Position numbers and translations under genes: made by a program. The notes below the pieces were generated by a model that worked only from the letters and a program-made list of their open reading frames with translations, ran no database searches and was not told the origin of the DNA. 64,000 bases of DNA from Bacteroidota bacterium (lineage in GTDB: Bacteria; Bacteroidota; Bacteroidia; UKL13-3): positions 54,714 through 118,713 of the forward strand of contig JAIYAT010000031.1 of the NCBI GenBank assembly GCA_027488905.1. The letters are read 5' to 3'. Below, one piece after another: positions 45,712 to 54,567 of this stretch. The stretch's first letter is position 1; each line of letters opens with the position of its first letter.

Positions 45712-46203
45712 ATGAATGTTGAGGTAAAAAAGTCTAAAATTCCAAATGCAGGTAAAGGCCTGTTTGCAACGGCCTTATTTAAAAGAGGTGATCAAATTAT
45801 TGAGTATACAGGAGACCAAATTACCTGGGCCGAGTGTCAGAAAAGAAATGAGGCTTTGGATGGAGTGGGAGCCTATTATTTTTATATCTCGGAAAAGAAA
45901 TGTATTGATGCCTTATATAGATTAGACTCTTTGGCGCGTTATGTGAATGATGCTGCTGGGTTTGTAAGAATCCCTGGCATTAGAAATAATTCAAGGTTTG
46001 AGATTATAAAAGGTAAACCTTATATAGTTGCTAGTAGAAATATATTCCCTGGAGATGAGATTTATGTTGGATATGGACGAGAATATTGGGCTGCCATGCG
46101 ATACAATGGCTTTGACCCGAACAAGAAAAAATCAAAAAAATCTGTTAAAGAAACAGAAGTATCAGAAAACCATCCTACTCCAAAAAGGGTTCCTAAACAA
46201 TAA
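45712..46203 (+). CDS. SET domain-containing protein
   Basis: 163 residues, the SET domain filling about residues 1-135. KIPNAGKGLFATALFKRGDQ starts the fold; LARYVNDAAGFV takes the place of the usual RFINHSC, so the NHxC motif is altered to ND; IFPGDEIYVGYGREYW is the C-terminal catalytic strand with its Tyr. The tail is basic (KKKSKKSVK). SET proteins methylate lysines. The substrate in a bacterium is unknown; ribosomal or DNA-binding proteins are possible. It is divergent from xth. Confidence 0.8.
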   Translation: MNVEVKKSKIPNAGKGLFATALFKRGDQIIEYTGDQITWAECQKRNEALDGVGAYYFYISEKKCIDALYRLDSLARYVNDAAGFVRIPGIRNNSRFEIIKGKPYIVASRNIFPGDEIYVGYGREYWAAMRYNGFDPNKKKSKKSVKETEVSENHPTPKRVPKQ

Positions 46204-46267
46204 ATATTGTCTATACGCTTGATATTACTTAAAATTGCACTACAAATAGAAACTAAGGAAATTGAAG

Positions 46268-46993
46268 ATGTTAAGAGGAAAAATGACAGCCATTTTGAAA
46301 GAAAATATGAAACACATAAGCATGATTGTTTTATTGATGTTGGCTTTTGGTTCAACCCAATTAAATGCACAGGTGCAAGATGAAACAACACCTGGATTTG
46401 ATTTTGGCTCGCCAGATTCAAGCACAGTAGATACATCAGCGGTTTCAGAAGAAGGTGATGGTTCTCCAGAAAATCCTGGCGTTGTATCTAAACCTTATGA
46501 AAGAATTGTGCTTTACATAGATTCTGCTACAAACCTTATTACCTATTATGGCGTGATGGAGCAAGAAGAAAGTGGTTCTGATTCTCTTTATATCAGAGCA
46601 AAGCGTTGGGCTGCTAAAACCTTTGGGAAAGAAATAAAAGTTGAGGTAGATAAACGAAACCAGAAGTTGACTTACGTTGGAAGAATTCCTGCTTATGCCT
46701 ACATTAATAAGTATTCAAAGCGTCCATTGGGTGTATTTGAATTCAAAATGACATTCCTTATCAAGGAAGGGCGATATAAATACATTATTACAAACCTGGT
46801 TCACGAATCTGTAAAACCTGCAGATGGTAGCAAAACCAATAGAAATTACTTTGAATACTATTATACTTCTACTACTAAAATTCGCGAAAACGATACCGTT
46901 TTGCGCATGGCAGATAGAGACATAAACAAGATGATTGATGGCATGATTGCAGCCCTAAAAGATCCAATTTTAGTGGATGAAGACGATTGGTAG
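46268..46993 (+). CDS. Secreted DUF4468-like protein
   Basis: 241 residues from ATG 46268, which has AAGGA 8 nt upstream; ATGs at 46283 and 46307 are alternatives. The signal peptide contains SMIVLLMLAFGSTQ and is cut near NAQ. A Ser/Asp/Glu-rich linker follows (to about residue 70). The remaining domain (ERIVLYIDSATNLITYYGV ... IRENDTVLRMADRDINKMID) resembles DUF4468 with a TBP-like fold, common in Bacteroidota periplasmic proteins. Function unknown. It ends 10 nt before the convergent FkbM gene. Confidence 0.65.
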   Translation: MLRGKMTAILKENMKHISMIVLLMLAFGSTQLNAQVQDETTPGFDFGSPDSSTVDTSAVSEEGDGSPENPGVVSKPYERIVLYIDSATNLITYYGVMEQEESGSDSLYIRAKRWAAKTFGKEIKVEVDKRNQKLTYVGRIPAYAYINKYSKRPLGVFEFKMTFLIKEGRYKYIITNLVHESVKPADGSKTNRNYFEYYYTSTTKIRENDTVLRMADRDINKMIDGMIAALKDPILVDEDDW

Positions 46994-47003
46994 AACTAGT
47001 TGA

Positions 47004-47753
47004 TTAAGCAACTTTAAAATAGTAATCTCCATTTTCCCAGTTCAATTCTTCTTCTTTTTTAAGCGTTACTAACTGACCGTTTATTAAGCAGCAGGCTTGG
47101 TAACCAAGTGGTTTAAGCAGTTCTATAAGCACCTTTCTATTTTCTGGGCTATTAATTTCAATTTGAATAAGGGGCTTGAACCTTGACAAAGTTTTAAGCA
47201 TTTGAGGAAATAAAATAGTTTCATATCCTTCCACATCGCATTTTACAAAGTCTAGTTTTTGAAGGTCATTAAATAGTACATCAGGAATTTTCATTTTTGC
47301 AGTAAAGGTTTGCAAAGATTTAGCTTCATCCTGATTCACTATTTTTGTAAGTCCATGCCTAAAAACACCATTGATAGTAGGCGTTCCTAGGGTAATGTCT
47401 TTCTCCTCTGAGCCTAATGCAAAAGGGTAAATTTCAGTATTTTTTAATCGGTTTGAACCAAGATTTTTTTTCAGTATACCTGCAAAAAGGGGAACGGGCT
47501 CTACAGCTAACACTTTACCTTTAGGTCCAGATAAATCTGATAAAAAAGTAGCATAATAGCCAACATTTGCTCCAATGTCTAAGCAAACAAAGCCTGGCTT
47601 TATGATTTTTTGTAGTTGAAATAACTCAGGATATTTAGCTTTTAAAAATCCAGCCCTAATAATTTTAAGGTAAGCCGCACTAACAATGGATAAATAGGTT
47701 TCTTGGCCAAGCGCGTTAAAAAGTGTTGAGCGTAAACGTTGTTCTAAATTCAT
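47004..47753 (-). CDS. FkbM family methyltransferase
   Basis: 249 residues. SAM motif I is FVCLDIGANVGYYATFLSDL, followed by VLAVEPVPLFAGILKKNL and the FkbM signature LDFVKCDVEGYETILFPQ. FkbM enzymes O-methylate sugars or small molecules; the target here is unknown. It overlaps the DUF4834 gene by 4 nt, so they are likely one unit. A GGTTTGAACC word lies at 47450-47459 (GSN on the coding strand). Confidence 0.88.
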   Translation of the reverse strand: MNLEQRLRSTLFNALGQETYLSIVSAAYLKIIRAGFLKAKYPELFQLQKIIKPGFVCLDIGANVGYYATFLSDLSGPKGKVLAVEPVPLFAGILKKNLGSNRLKNTEIYPFALGSEEKDITLGTPTINGVFRHGLTKIVNQDEAKSLQTFTAKMKIPDVLFNDLQKLDFVKCDVEGYETILFPQMLKTLSRFKPLIQIEINSPENRKVLIELLKPLGYQACCLINGQLVTLKKEEELNWENGDYYFKVA

Positions 47754-47980
47754 TCTTTTACCTCTTCAAAATCAACATACTCGCCCAACTGATCTTTCTT
47801 AGATTTTTGTTTTTGCTGAACTTTTGGATCAACCGTAATTCTTCCTTCTTCATCATCGTTAGGATTGGAGTGGTAGTGATTGTGCTTAGAGAAATTGTAA
47901 ACCTTTGCACCAAATAAGCCTCCAAATACATATCTGAAGATTACATAAAAAAGAAAAACGTAGAGCAAAAACTTGAACAT
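47750..47980 (-). CDS. DUF4834 family small membrane protein
   Basis: 76 residues from ATG 47980; a longer in-frame start at 48034 runs through the msrB terminator hairpin and is unlikely. One membrane helix (FKFLLYVFLFYVIFRYVFGG) is followed by a His/Asn-rich turn and a charged tail (VDPKVQQKQKSKKDQLGEY). This layout matches DUF4834, a Bacteroidota family of unknown function. It overlaps the FkbM gene by 4 nt. Confidence 0.72.
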   Translation of the reverse strand: MFKFLLYVFLFYVIFRYVFGGLFGAKVYNFSKHNHYHSNPNDDEEGRITVDPKVQQKQKSKKDQLGEYVDFEEVKE

Positions 47981-48010
47981 AAAGAAAGATTTGAAGCAGC
48001 AAAGATGCAA

Positions 48011-48040
48011 AAAAAAAGTAAGTGCAAGAAGCACTTACTT
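48011..48040 (-). terminator. Terminator overlapping the end of msrB
   Basis: AAGTAAGTGC (48016-48025), loop AAGAA, GCACTTACTT (48031-48040), with a run of A at 48011-48017 that becomes the U-tract on the minus strand. The msrB stop (48035-48037) lies within the upstream stem arm. Confidence 0.85.
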
Positions 48041-48571
48041 TTTATTGAATTTCAAAGAGCCTCCATTAACGCAATACCTTAACCCTGTTTTATCTTTTGG
48101 GCCATCATCAAAAACATGACCTAAATGTCCGCCACATTTTGCGCACATAATTTCAGTTCGCACCATACCATGTGAGGTGTCAGTTTTGGTAACTATCTTG
48201 TTCGGGTCTAAGGCTTCAAAAAAGCTTGGCCAGCCGCAACCACTATTAAATTTGGCATCCGAAGTAAAAAGTTCGTTTCCGCAAGCTGCGCAGGTGTATA
48301 AACCACCATCATAATTTTCTTCTAACGCACTTGTAAATGGTCTTTCTGTTCCTTTTTGTCTTAGGATATAATATTCTTCAGCAGAAAGGGTGTTTTGCCA
48401 TTCGCTGTCAGACTTTTGAAGTTCAAAAGAGAATTTGTCGTTAATTTCTTTGTGATTAGTTAGTGTAACCATTTTTTCGGATTTAAGGATTTTATCTTTT
48501 ACTTGTGCATCGCAGGCAGAAGTAATAAACATAATTAATATGCTAAAGGTTAAAACTGTTTTGGTATTCAT
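48035..48571 (-). CDS. msrB: Peptide-methionine (R)-S-oxide reductase
   Basis: 178 residues. The N-terminal signal LTFSILIMFITSAC ends in a lipobox-like TSAC (Cys20), so it is probably an envelope lipoprotein that repairs oxidised proteins. The MsrB domain has zinc pairs CAACGNELF and CAKCGGHLGHVFDDGP and the catalytic Cys in LRYCVNGGSLKF (more usual is CVNSASL). It overlaps the FAD-dependent protein gene by 4 nt and ends in a strong terminator. Confidence 0.93.
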   Translation of the reverse strand: MNTKTVLTFSILIMFITSACDAQVKDKILKSEKMVTLTNHKEINDKFSFELQKSDSEWQNTLSAEEYYILRQKGTERPFTSALEENYDGGLYTCAACGNELFTSDAKFNSGCGWPSFFEALDPNKIVTKTDTSHGMVRTEIMCAKCGGHLGHVFDDGPKDKTGLRYCVNGGSLKFNKK

Positions 48572-50142
48572 GTTTTTTTAACGACATACCCCATTGTTTT
48601 GTTTTTTATGGCTTGGGCTATGTTTTCGCCATCCATGGCAGCAGAAACAATTCCTCCAGCATAGCCTGCTCCTTCTCCACACGGAAAAAACCCTTCAATC
48701 TCTGGGTGTTCAAAGGTTTCTTTGTTTCTTGGAATTCTGATGGGTGATGAAGTTCTGGATTCTGTGGCTACCAGAATTGCTTCATTGGTTAAATATCCTT
48801 TCATTTTTTTACCAAAAGCAGATAATCCCCCTCTCAAAGCTTTACCTACAAAAGAAGGAAGAACCTCCATCAGGTTTACACTATGGGTGCCAGGCAAGTA
48901 GGAGCAATTTGGTAGTGTTGAGGAAACCTTTCCATTAATAAAATCGCTCATTCGTTGCCCAGGCGCCTTTAAGGTTTTATCACCAATTTCAAAACAGCGT
49001 TGCTCTACATCCGATTGAAAGGCCAATCCGGCCAGGTTACCTAATTTTGCAAATGGCTTAAAATCTTCTAGGGTAAGAGATACAACCATTCCACTGTTTG
49101 CAAATGGGTTATTTCGTTTGCTTGGGCTCCAGCCATTTACAACAATCTCGCCTGGTGCAGTCATGGCCGGCGCTATAATTCCACCTGGGCACATACAAAA
49201 GCTAAATACCCCACGCCCATTAACCTGTTCAACCAAACTATAGCTTGAAGCCGGTAAAAATGGGTCTCTATGGGTTCCACATTTGTATTGAATTTGGTCT
49301 ATTAATTCTTGCGGATGTTCTATCCTTACGCCAAGTGCAAAAGGTTTGGCCTCAATTAATATTTGTTTTTGAGCCAATAGTTGGAAGATATCTCTGGCAG
49401 AATGGCCTGTTGCTAGAATAATATTATCAAAATATAATGAATTATTGTTGGCAACCAATCCTTTTAAAGTGCTTCCTTGGAGAATAAAATCGCTAACCCT
49501 AGCATTAAAATGCACTTCGCCTCCGCATTTTTCAATGTTTAGGCGCATGGCTGTAATAATTTGAGGCAACTTATTGGTACCAATATGAGGATGCGCTTCA
49601 TATAAAATGGAAGCATCAGCGCCATGAGCCACTAAAATATTTAGAATTCTTTTGATGTCGCCTCTTTTGCTTGAACGCGTATAAAGTTTCCCATCACTGT
49701 AAGTTCCTGCGCCGCCTTCTCCAAAGCAGTAATTACTATCTGGGTTTACTAGGTTATGTTTTGTAATGTCGGCCAAATCTCTCCTGCGCTCTCTTACGGC
49801 TTTTCCTCGCTCAAAAATTACAGGCTTAAGCCCTAGTTCAATCAGTTTTATGGCAGCAAATAAGCCAGCAGGGCCTGCGCCAATTATAGCAACCTCTTTG
49901 GCATTGCTAACATTTTGCCATTTTATTTCAAAGTTGTTTTCTTCTGGCTTCTGGTTGATCCAAACTGTTACTTGAAGTTTATAATGTATAGGTTTTCGGC
50001 GTGCATCAAGACTTTTACGTTCTATTTTTATGCCAGATAGCTCCGATTGGTTCAAACCGAATTGTTTACAAATAAGGTTAGCCAATGTTTCGTTGCTAGC
50101 TGCTTGCTCTGGTGTTGCGTTTACTTCAAATAATTGTTGCAT
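48568..50142 (-). CDS. FAD-dependent dehydrogenase of the COG2509 type
   Basis: 524 residues. An N-terminal extension (about 1-85) precedes the FAD-binding motif VAIIGAGPAGLFAAIKL with VIFERGKAVRERRRDLA. The family-specific segments are SNYCFGEGGAGTYSDGKLYT and FCMCPGGIIAPAMTAPGE. The C-terminus GFFPCGEGAGYAGGIVSAAM closes the FAD site. The physiological substrate is unknown. It is followed by msrB with a 4-nt overlap, hinting at a redox link. GGTTCAAACC lies at 50049-50058. Confidence 0.88.
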   Translation of the reverse strand: MQQLFEVNATPEQAASNETLANLICKQFGLNQSELSGIKIERKSLDARRKPIHYKLQVTVWINQKPEENNFEIKWQNVSNAKEVAIIGAGPAGLFAAIKLIELGLKPVIFERGKAVRERRRDLADITKHNLVNPDSNYCFGEGGAGTYSDGKLYTRSSKRGDIKRILNILVAHGADASILYEAHPHIGTNKLPQIITAMRLNIEKCGGEVHFNARVSDFILQGSTLKGLVANNNSLYFDNIILATGHSARDIFQLLAQKQILIEAKPFALGVRIEHPQELIDQIQYKCGTHRDPFLPASSYSLVEQVNGRGVFSFCMCPGGIIAPAMTAPGEIVVNGWSPSKRNNPFANSGMVVSLTLEDFKPFAKLGNLAGLAFQSDVEQRCFEIGDKTLKAPGQRMSDFINGKVSSTLPNCSYLPGTHSVNLMEVLPSFVGKALRGGLSAFGKKMKGYLTNEAILVATESRTSSPIRIPRNKETFEHPEIEGFFPCGEGAGYAGGIVSAAMDGENIAQAIKNKTMGYVVKKT

Positions 50143-50240
50143 GAATCAGGTAGTTATCCTAAAGGGGCAAAGATGTGTAAAAATATAATCTCTACATTAA
50201 AATGCTTCACCTAAATTGCTGTAATTAATTTATAAACTTT

Positions 50241-50798
50241 ATGAGAAAGCAAATTTTCACCCTCAACAGTATTTTGTTTGGTTTAGCAACTTTGCTATTG
50301 TTAAGTGCTTGCGGCAATCAGATTTACAGCTACAGAAGCAAAGTAAAGGTTGATCAGCAAGAAACAATTGCCAAAACGGAAAAGAGAAATGTTTTTGAAA
50401 TTGGTAAAAAGGAAATGGCTATCATACCTGTTAATCCGGTACTTAAGCCAGAGTTAACTTTGGTTCAAACCGAAAAAACTGCTACGAATAGAACGCTAAC
50501 CAAAACAGAAAAGCGCACACTAAAAATAACTCATGCAATTTCAGAAATTGTACCTGTTTCTACTGGTCCTGCTGCAATTAAAAGTGCAAGTATTAACCAA
50601 GGTAAGGCTGCTTTGAAAGATGTTAAAAAGGCGGCTTTAGGAGGAATTGACGGAAAACAATGGATGATAGTAGGGTTGATTATTATGCTTGTTGCGGTGG
50701 TTTTAGGGTTTTTGACAGGGGTATCCTTCTTTTATGGTATTGGCGTTTTGATATTTCTGGTAGGCTTGATTATTTTCTTGATTGAAAACCTAACTTAA
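50241..50798 (+). CDS. Putative lipoprotein with two C-terminal membrane helices
   Basis: 185 residues. The signal peptide ends in LLLLSACGN, a good lipobox (Cys at about 24). A Lys/Thr-rich middle follows. The C-terminus holds two hydrophobic helices (about 138-158 and 160-182: WMIVGLIIMLVAVVLGFLTG, then FFYGIGVLIFLVGLIIFLI). A lipid anchor together with transmembrane helices is unusual and would keep the protein in the inner membrane. Function unknown. GGTTCAAACC lies at 50462-50471. Confidence 0.65.
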   Translation: MRKQIFTLNSILFGLATLLLLSACGNQIYSYRSKVKVDQQETIAKTEKRNVFEIGKKEMAIIPVNPVLKPELTLVQTEKTATNRTLTKTEKRTLKITHAISEIVPVSTGPAAIKSASINQGKAALKDVKKAALGGIDGKQWMIVGLIIMLVAVVLGFLTGVSFFYGIGVLIFLVGLIIFLIENLT

Positions 50799-50879
50799 TT
50801 GACAAATGTTATCAAATTGCGTAGCAAATTTTCATAGAATAAAATAAGCACCTACATTTGAGCCATTAAAGAATCACAA

Positions 50880-51731
50880 ATGGCTCAGTTAACAATAGTA
50901 GAATTAAAACAGCTATCTTCTCAGATTAGAAGAGATATCCTTAGAATGGTACATGCTTGCAAAAGTGGTCATCCGGGAGGTAGTTTAGGTTGTGCAGATT
51001 ATTTTGCTGCGCTCTATTTTGGTGTTTTAAATCATAATATTGATTTTAAAATGAATGGAATTGGTGAAGATGTGTTTTTTCTTTCGAATGGGCATATTTC
51101 TCCTGTTTTTTATAGCACCTTGGCAAGGGCTGGGTACTTTCCAATAGCTGAACTTAGCACATTTAGAAGGCTTAATTCTAGGTTGCAAGGTCATCCAACT
51201 ACTCATGAACATTTGCCAGGTATTAGAATTGCATCTGGTTCACTTGGTCAAGGAGTTTCTGTGGCCTGTGGTGCGGCGTTATCTAAGAAGTTGAATGGAG
51301 ATAAAGGATTAGTTCAGGTTTTAATGGGAGATGGCGAAATTCAGGAAGGCCAAAACTGGGAAGCCTTTATGTTTGCTGCTCACCAAAAAATTGATAACCT
51401 CATTGTGACCATCGACTTTAATGGCCAACAGATAGATGGGTCAACCCAAGCTGTCATGGGAATTGGCAATGACATTGAAGCTAAAATGCTGTCGTTTGGT
51501 TGGGAAGTACTTCATATGGATGGACATAATTTTGAAAGCATTCTTTCAACCATGAAACAAGCAAAGGCGCTTTGCGGAAATGGAAAGCCTATTTTTATTA
51601 TGATGAAAACAGAAATGGGCTATCCAGTTGATTTTATGATGGGCTCACACAAATGGCATGGAGTTGCACCTAATGATCAAGAGTTAGAAAAGGCGTTAGC
51701 GCAATTGCCTGAGACACTAGGTGATTACTAA
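50880..51731 (+). CDS. Transketolase, N-terminal (thiamine-diphosphate-binding) subunit
   Basis: 283 residues. It contains the TPP-binding half of a split transketolase: MVHACKSGHPGGSLGCADYF, FFLSNGHISPVFYSTLA, SGSLGQGVSVACG and VLMGDGEIQEGQNWEAFMF with VTIDFNGQQ. The C-terminal half is encoded at 53146, separated by a VWA-domain gene. A TACATTTG element at 50853-50860 resembles a -7 promoter box, but I see no matching -33 box. Confidence 0.9.
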   Translation: MAQLTIVELKQLSSQIRRDILRMVHACKSGHPGGSLGCADYFAALYFGVLNHNIDFKMNGIGEDVFFLSNGHISPVFYSTLARAGYFPIAELSTFRRLNSRLQGHPTTHEHLPGIRIASGSLGQGVSVACGAALSKKLNGDKGLVQVLMGDGEIQEGQNWEAFMFAAHQKIDNLIVTIDFNGQQIDGSTQAVMGIGNDIEAKMLSFGWEVLHMDGHNFESILSTMKQAKALCGNGKPIFIMMKTEMGYPVDFMMGSHKWHGVAPNDQELEKALAQLPETLGDY

Positions 51732-51747
51732 ACTTCGTTTTGATAAA

Positions 51748-53127
51748 ATGATAAATATATTAAGAAAGGGCTTGTTATTATTTTTGGCAGTGGTTGGATT
51801 ACAAACCATTGTTGTGGCTCAGTCGCATCCTATTAAAACTAGAATTTTATTTTTATTAGATGCCAGCGGCAGTATGTATGCAAAGCTCGAAAATGATTCG
51901 AGAATAAACGTTGCAAAAAGATTACTTTCAAGAACCATAGACAGCCTTTCAACGCAAAGCAACTTAGAAATTGCCTTACGTGTTTATGGGCACACTTCGC
52001 CACCCAATCAAAGAAATTGTAAGGATACAAGATTGGAAGTTCCGTTTAGGGCAAAAAACTTTGAAGAAGTAAAAAAGAAAATAAATGGTATTACGCCCAA
52101 AGGGACAACTTTAATTGCACACTCTTTATTGCAAGCTTCTTATGATTTCCCAACTGAGCCTTATACTAGAAATGTTATCATTTTAATTACGGATGGTATA
52201 GAAGAGTGTCAAGGTGATCCTTGCGCAGTTTCTGAAGCATTACAAAGTAAGGGTGTTATCCTAAAACCTTTTATCATTGGGGTGGGATCAACAGAAGATT
52301 TTCGAAAAGCCTTTGAATGTGTAGGCCGCTATTATGATGCTAACACAGAAAAGGGTTTCGAGGATGCCTTGAAAATTGTGGTTTCTCAGGCGCTTAACAA
52401 TACAACTGCTCAGGTTAATTTGTTAGACATCATGAGTAAGCCAACTGAAACAAATGTAAACATGAGTTTCTATGATATGAATTCAGGGCAGTTGCTATAT
52501 AATTATATGCATACGATTAACGAGCGTGGCGTGCCAGATACTATTCAACTAGATCCTGTGTTTAGATATAGAATGGTGGTTCATACCATACCGCCTGTGG
52601 TTAAAGAAAATATAGATGTTTCTCCAGGAAAGCATACAATTATTGGTGTTAGCGCACCCCAAGGAGAAATGCAAGTAAAGGTAGAAGGACTTACAAATTA
52701 TAATAATTTACAGTTTATCGTTAGAAAACACAACAGCTCCCAAACTTTGCATGTGCAAGATGCTGCACATAAAGAAAAATATCTTGTTGGTAAATATGAC
52801 ATTGAAGTATTGTGTTTGCCAAGAATGATTTCAAGGGAGGTAACTGTAGATCAAAGTCACACCACCACCCTTCAATTGCCGCAACCAGGCAAATTGATTG
52901 TAAACTGCCAACTGCAAGATTATTATGCAGATGTTTACCAAATGGTGAGAAATGAATTGACTTGGGTTTGTAAATTGCCAGTAGAAAAACGAAATCATCA
53001 GTTGATTATCCAACCTGGTGATTATAAAATTATTTACCGAGCAAAGGGAAGCGCCAGAAGCAGCAATACATTTGAGCGCTCGTTTAAGGTGAACAGTGGA
53101 CAATCAACAAATATTTTATTGAACTAA
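51748..53127 (+). CDS. Secreted von Willebrand factor A-domain protein
   Basis: 459 residues from ATG 51748; an in-frame GTG at 51721 lies inside the previous gene. The signal peptide is LLLFLAVVGLQTIVVAQ. The VWA domain (about residues 30-215) has an intact MIDAS motif LLDASGSM (Asp38, Ser40, Ser42), with GTTLIAHSL and LITDGIEEC following. The C-terminal 230 residues are beta-rich and unassigned. It lies between the two transketolase genes, 16 nt after the first and 18 nt before the second, so it is probably co-transcribed although functionally unrelated. Confidence 0.82.
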   Translation: MINILRKGLLLFLAVVGLQTIVVAQSHPIKTRILFLLDASGSMYAKLENDSRINVAKRLLSRTIDSLSTQSNLEIALRVYGHTSPPNQRNCKDTRLEVPFRAKNFEEVKKKINGITPKGTTLIAHSLLQASYDFPTEPYTRNVIILITDGIEECQGDPCAVSEALQSKGVILKPFIIGVGSTEDFRKAFECVGRYYDANTEKGFEDALKIVVSQALNNTTAQVNLLDIMSKPTETNVNMSFYDMNSGQLLYNYMHTINERGVPDTIQLDPVFRYRMVVHTIPPVVKENIDVSPGKHTIIGVSAPQGEMQVKVEGLTNYNNLQFIVRKHNSSQTLHVQDAAHKEKYLVGKYDIEVLCLPRMISREVTVDQSHTTTLQLPQPGKLIVNCQLQDYYADVYQMVRNELTWVCKLPVEKRNHQLIIQPGDYKIIYRAKGSARSSNTFERSFKVNSGQSTNILLN

Positions 53128-53145
53128 TACAAATTGAGTTAAGGG

Positions 53146-54099
53146 ATGAAAAAGTTTGAAATACAAAATGTAAAGGATACGAGAAGTGGATTTGGGGCAG
53201 GACTTTCAATATTGGGAAAGGAAAACCCTAAAGTTGTGGCTTTATGCGCCGACCTGACAGGCTCGCTTAAAATGGATGCTTTTCAAAAGGCTCATCCAGA
53301 GCGATTTTTTCAGGCAGGAATTGCAGAAGCAAATATGATGGGCGTTGCAGCCGGTCTAACCATTGGAGGCTGGATTCCATTTACAGGAACCTTCGCAAAC
53401 TTTAGCACAGGCAGAGTATATGATCAAATTAGACAATCTATAGCTTACAGTCATAAGAATGTTAAGATTTGTGCTTCTCATGCAGGGTTAACTTTAGGTG
53501 AAGATGGTGCTACACATCAAATCTTAGAAGACATTGGTTTGATGAAAATGCTTCCAGGAATGACAGTTATTAATCCTTGTGATTATAACCAAACCTTGGC
53601 GGCAACCATTGCTATTGCAAAACATGAAGGCCCCGTATATTTGAGATTTGGTCGCCCAGCAGTACCAAATTTTACTGAAGAAAATCAAACATTTGAAATT
53701 GGTAAAGCGCTCTTGTTAAATGAAGGTAAGGATGTAAGTATTTTTGCTACAGGTCATTTGGTTTGGAAGGCTATTCAAGCTGGAGAAAAGCTTGCTGAAA
53801 TGGGAATAGATGCAGAAATAATAAATATACATACCATCAAGCCTCTTGATGAAGAAGCAATTTTGAAATCAGTTGCAAAGACGCGTTGTGTGGTAAGTGC
53901 TGAAGAGCATCAAATGAATGGTGGATTAGGTGATAGCATTGCCCAATTATTGGCTAGAAAAATGCCTACACCAATGGAAATGGTTGCAGTAAATGATAGT
54001 TTTGGGGAAAGTGGGACACCTGATGATTTAATGAAAAAATATGGCTTAGAAGCTGAAAACATAGTGGCTGCTGTTCAGGCGGTTTTAAGCAGAAAATAA
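53146..54099 (+). CDS. Transketolase, C-terminal subunit
   Basis: 317 residues. It carries the pyrimidine-binding and C-terminal domains: VVALCADLTGSLKMDAF, FQAGIAEANMMGVAAGL with the conserved Glu, ICASHAGLTLGEDGATHQ and SAEEHQMNGGLGDSIAQLL. It joins the 50880 subunit to form a complete transketolase for the pentose phosphate pathway. The next gene starts at the very next base. Confidence 0.9.
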   Translation: MKKFEIQNVKDTRSGFGAGLSILGKENPKVVALCADLTGSLKMDAFQKAHPERFFQAGIAEANMMGVAAGLTIGGWIPFTGTFANFSTGRVYDQIRQSIAYSHKNVKICASHAGLTLGEDGATHQILEDIGLMKMLPGMTVINPCDYNQTLAATIAIAKHEGPVYLRFGRPAVPNFTEENQTFEIGKALLLNEGKDVSIFATGHLVWKAIQAGEKLAEMGIDAEIINIHTIKPLDEEAILKSVAKTRCVVSAEEHQMNGGLGDSIAQLLARKMPTPMEMVAVNDSFGESGTPDDLMKKYGLEAENIVAAVQAVLSRK

Positions 54100-54567
54100 A
54101 TGAATAAACGATTAAGGAATATACTAGTGGGTTTTGGAATTGTAATTGTCATGTTACAATTTGTTCAACCTACACGTAACCTTGGATTCGCAGAGGGAAA
54201 AGAGGACATCAGTAAAACTGTAGATGTTCCTCTGGAGGTAAAGTCGATTTTGCAGAAAAGCTGCAACGATTGCCATAGCAATGCAACATCTTACCCTTGG
54301 TATACCAATATTCAACCTTTGGGCTTATGGATTCAACATCATGTAGATGAAGGAAAGCAGGAGCTTAATTTTTCAACTTTCAACCTATATTCACCTAAGA
54401 AAAAGGCCCATAAAATGGAAGAGCTAATTGAAATGGTTGAAACCAATGAGATGCCTTTAAACTCATATACTTGGATTCATAAGGAAGCAGTTTTAAATGA
54501 AAGCGATAAGGCAACTTTGTTGCAATGGGCTAAAGCTTCTTTTACTAGCCTTAAAGCTGCTCAGTAA
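54100..54567 (+). CDS. Haem-binding domain protein
   Basis: 155 residues. An N-terminal helix (about 8-22) anchors or exports it. A single c-type haem motif CNDCH (55-59) is followed by SNATSYPWYTNIQPLG and MPLNSYTWIH, as in the Haem_bd (PF14376-type) family of small cytochrome-like proteins. It follows the transketolase subunit with no gap. The end overlaps the NUDIX gene on the other strand by 17 nt. Confidence 0.85.
   Translation: MNKRLRNILVGFGIVIVMLQFVQPTRNLGFAEGKEDISKTVDVPLEVKSILQKSCNDCHSNATSYPWYTNIQPLGLWIQHHVDEGKQELNFSTFNLYSPKKKAHKMEELIEMVETNEMPLNSYTWIHKEAVLNESDKATLLQWAKASFTSLKAAQ

Noticed and set aside
18236..50471. Shared VQTE peptide as a protein motif
   Set aside because: It occurs in unrelated proteins (TruA, Lnt, a lipoprotein, a secreted protein) at non-homologous places and follows from the repeated DNA word.
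50880..54099. Two independent dehydrogenase/transketolase duplicates
   Set aside because: The two proteins cover different halves of transketolase (TPP-binding, and pyrimidine/C-terminal), so they are subunits rather than copies.
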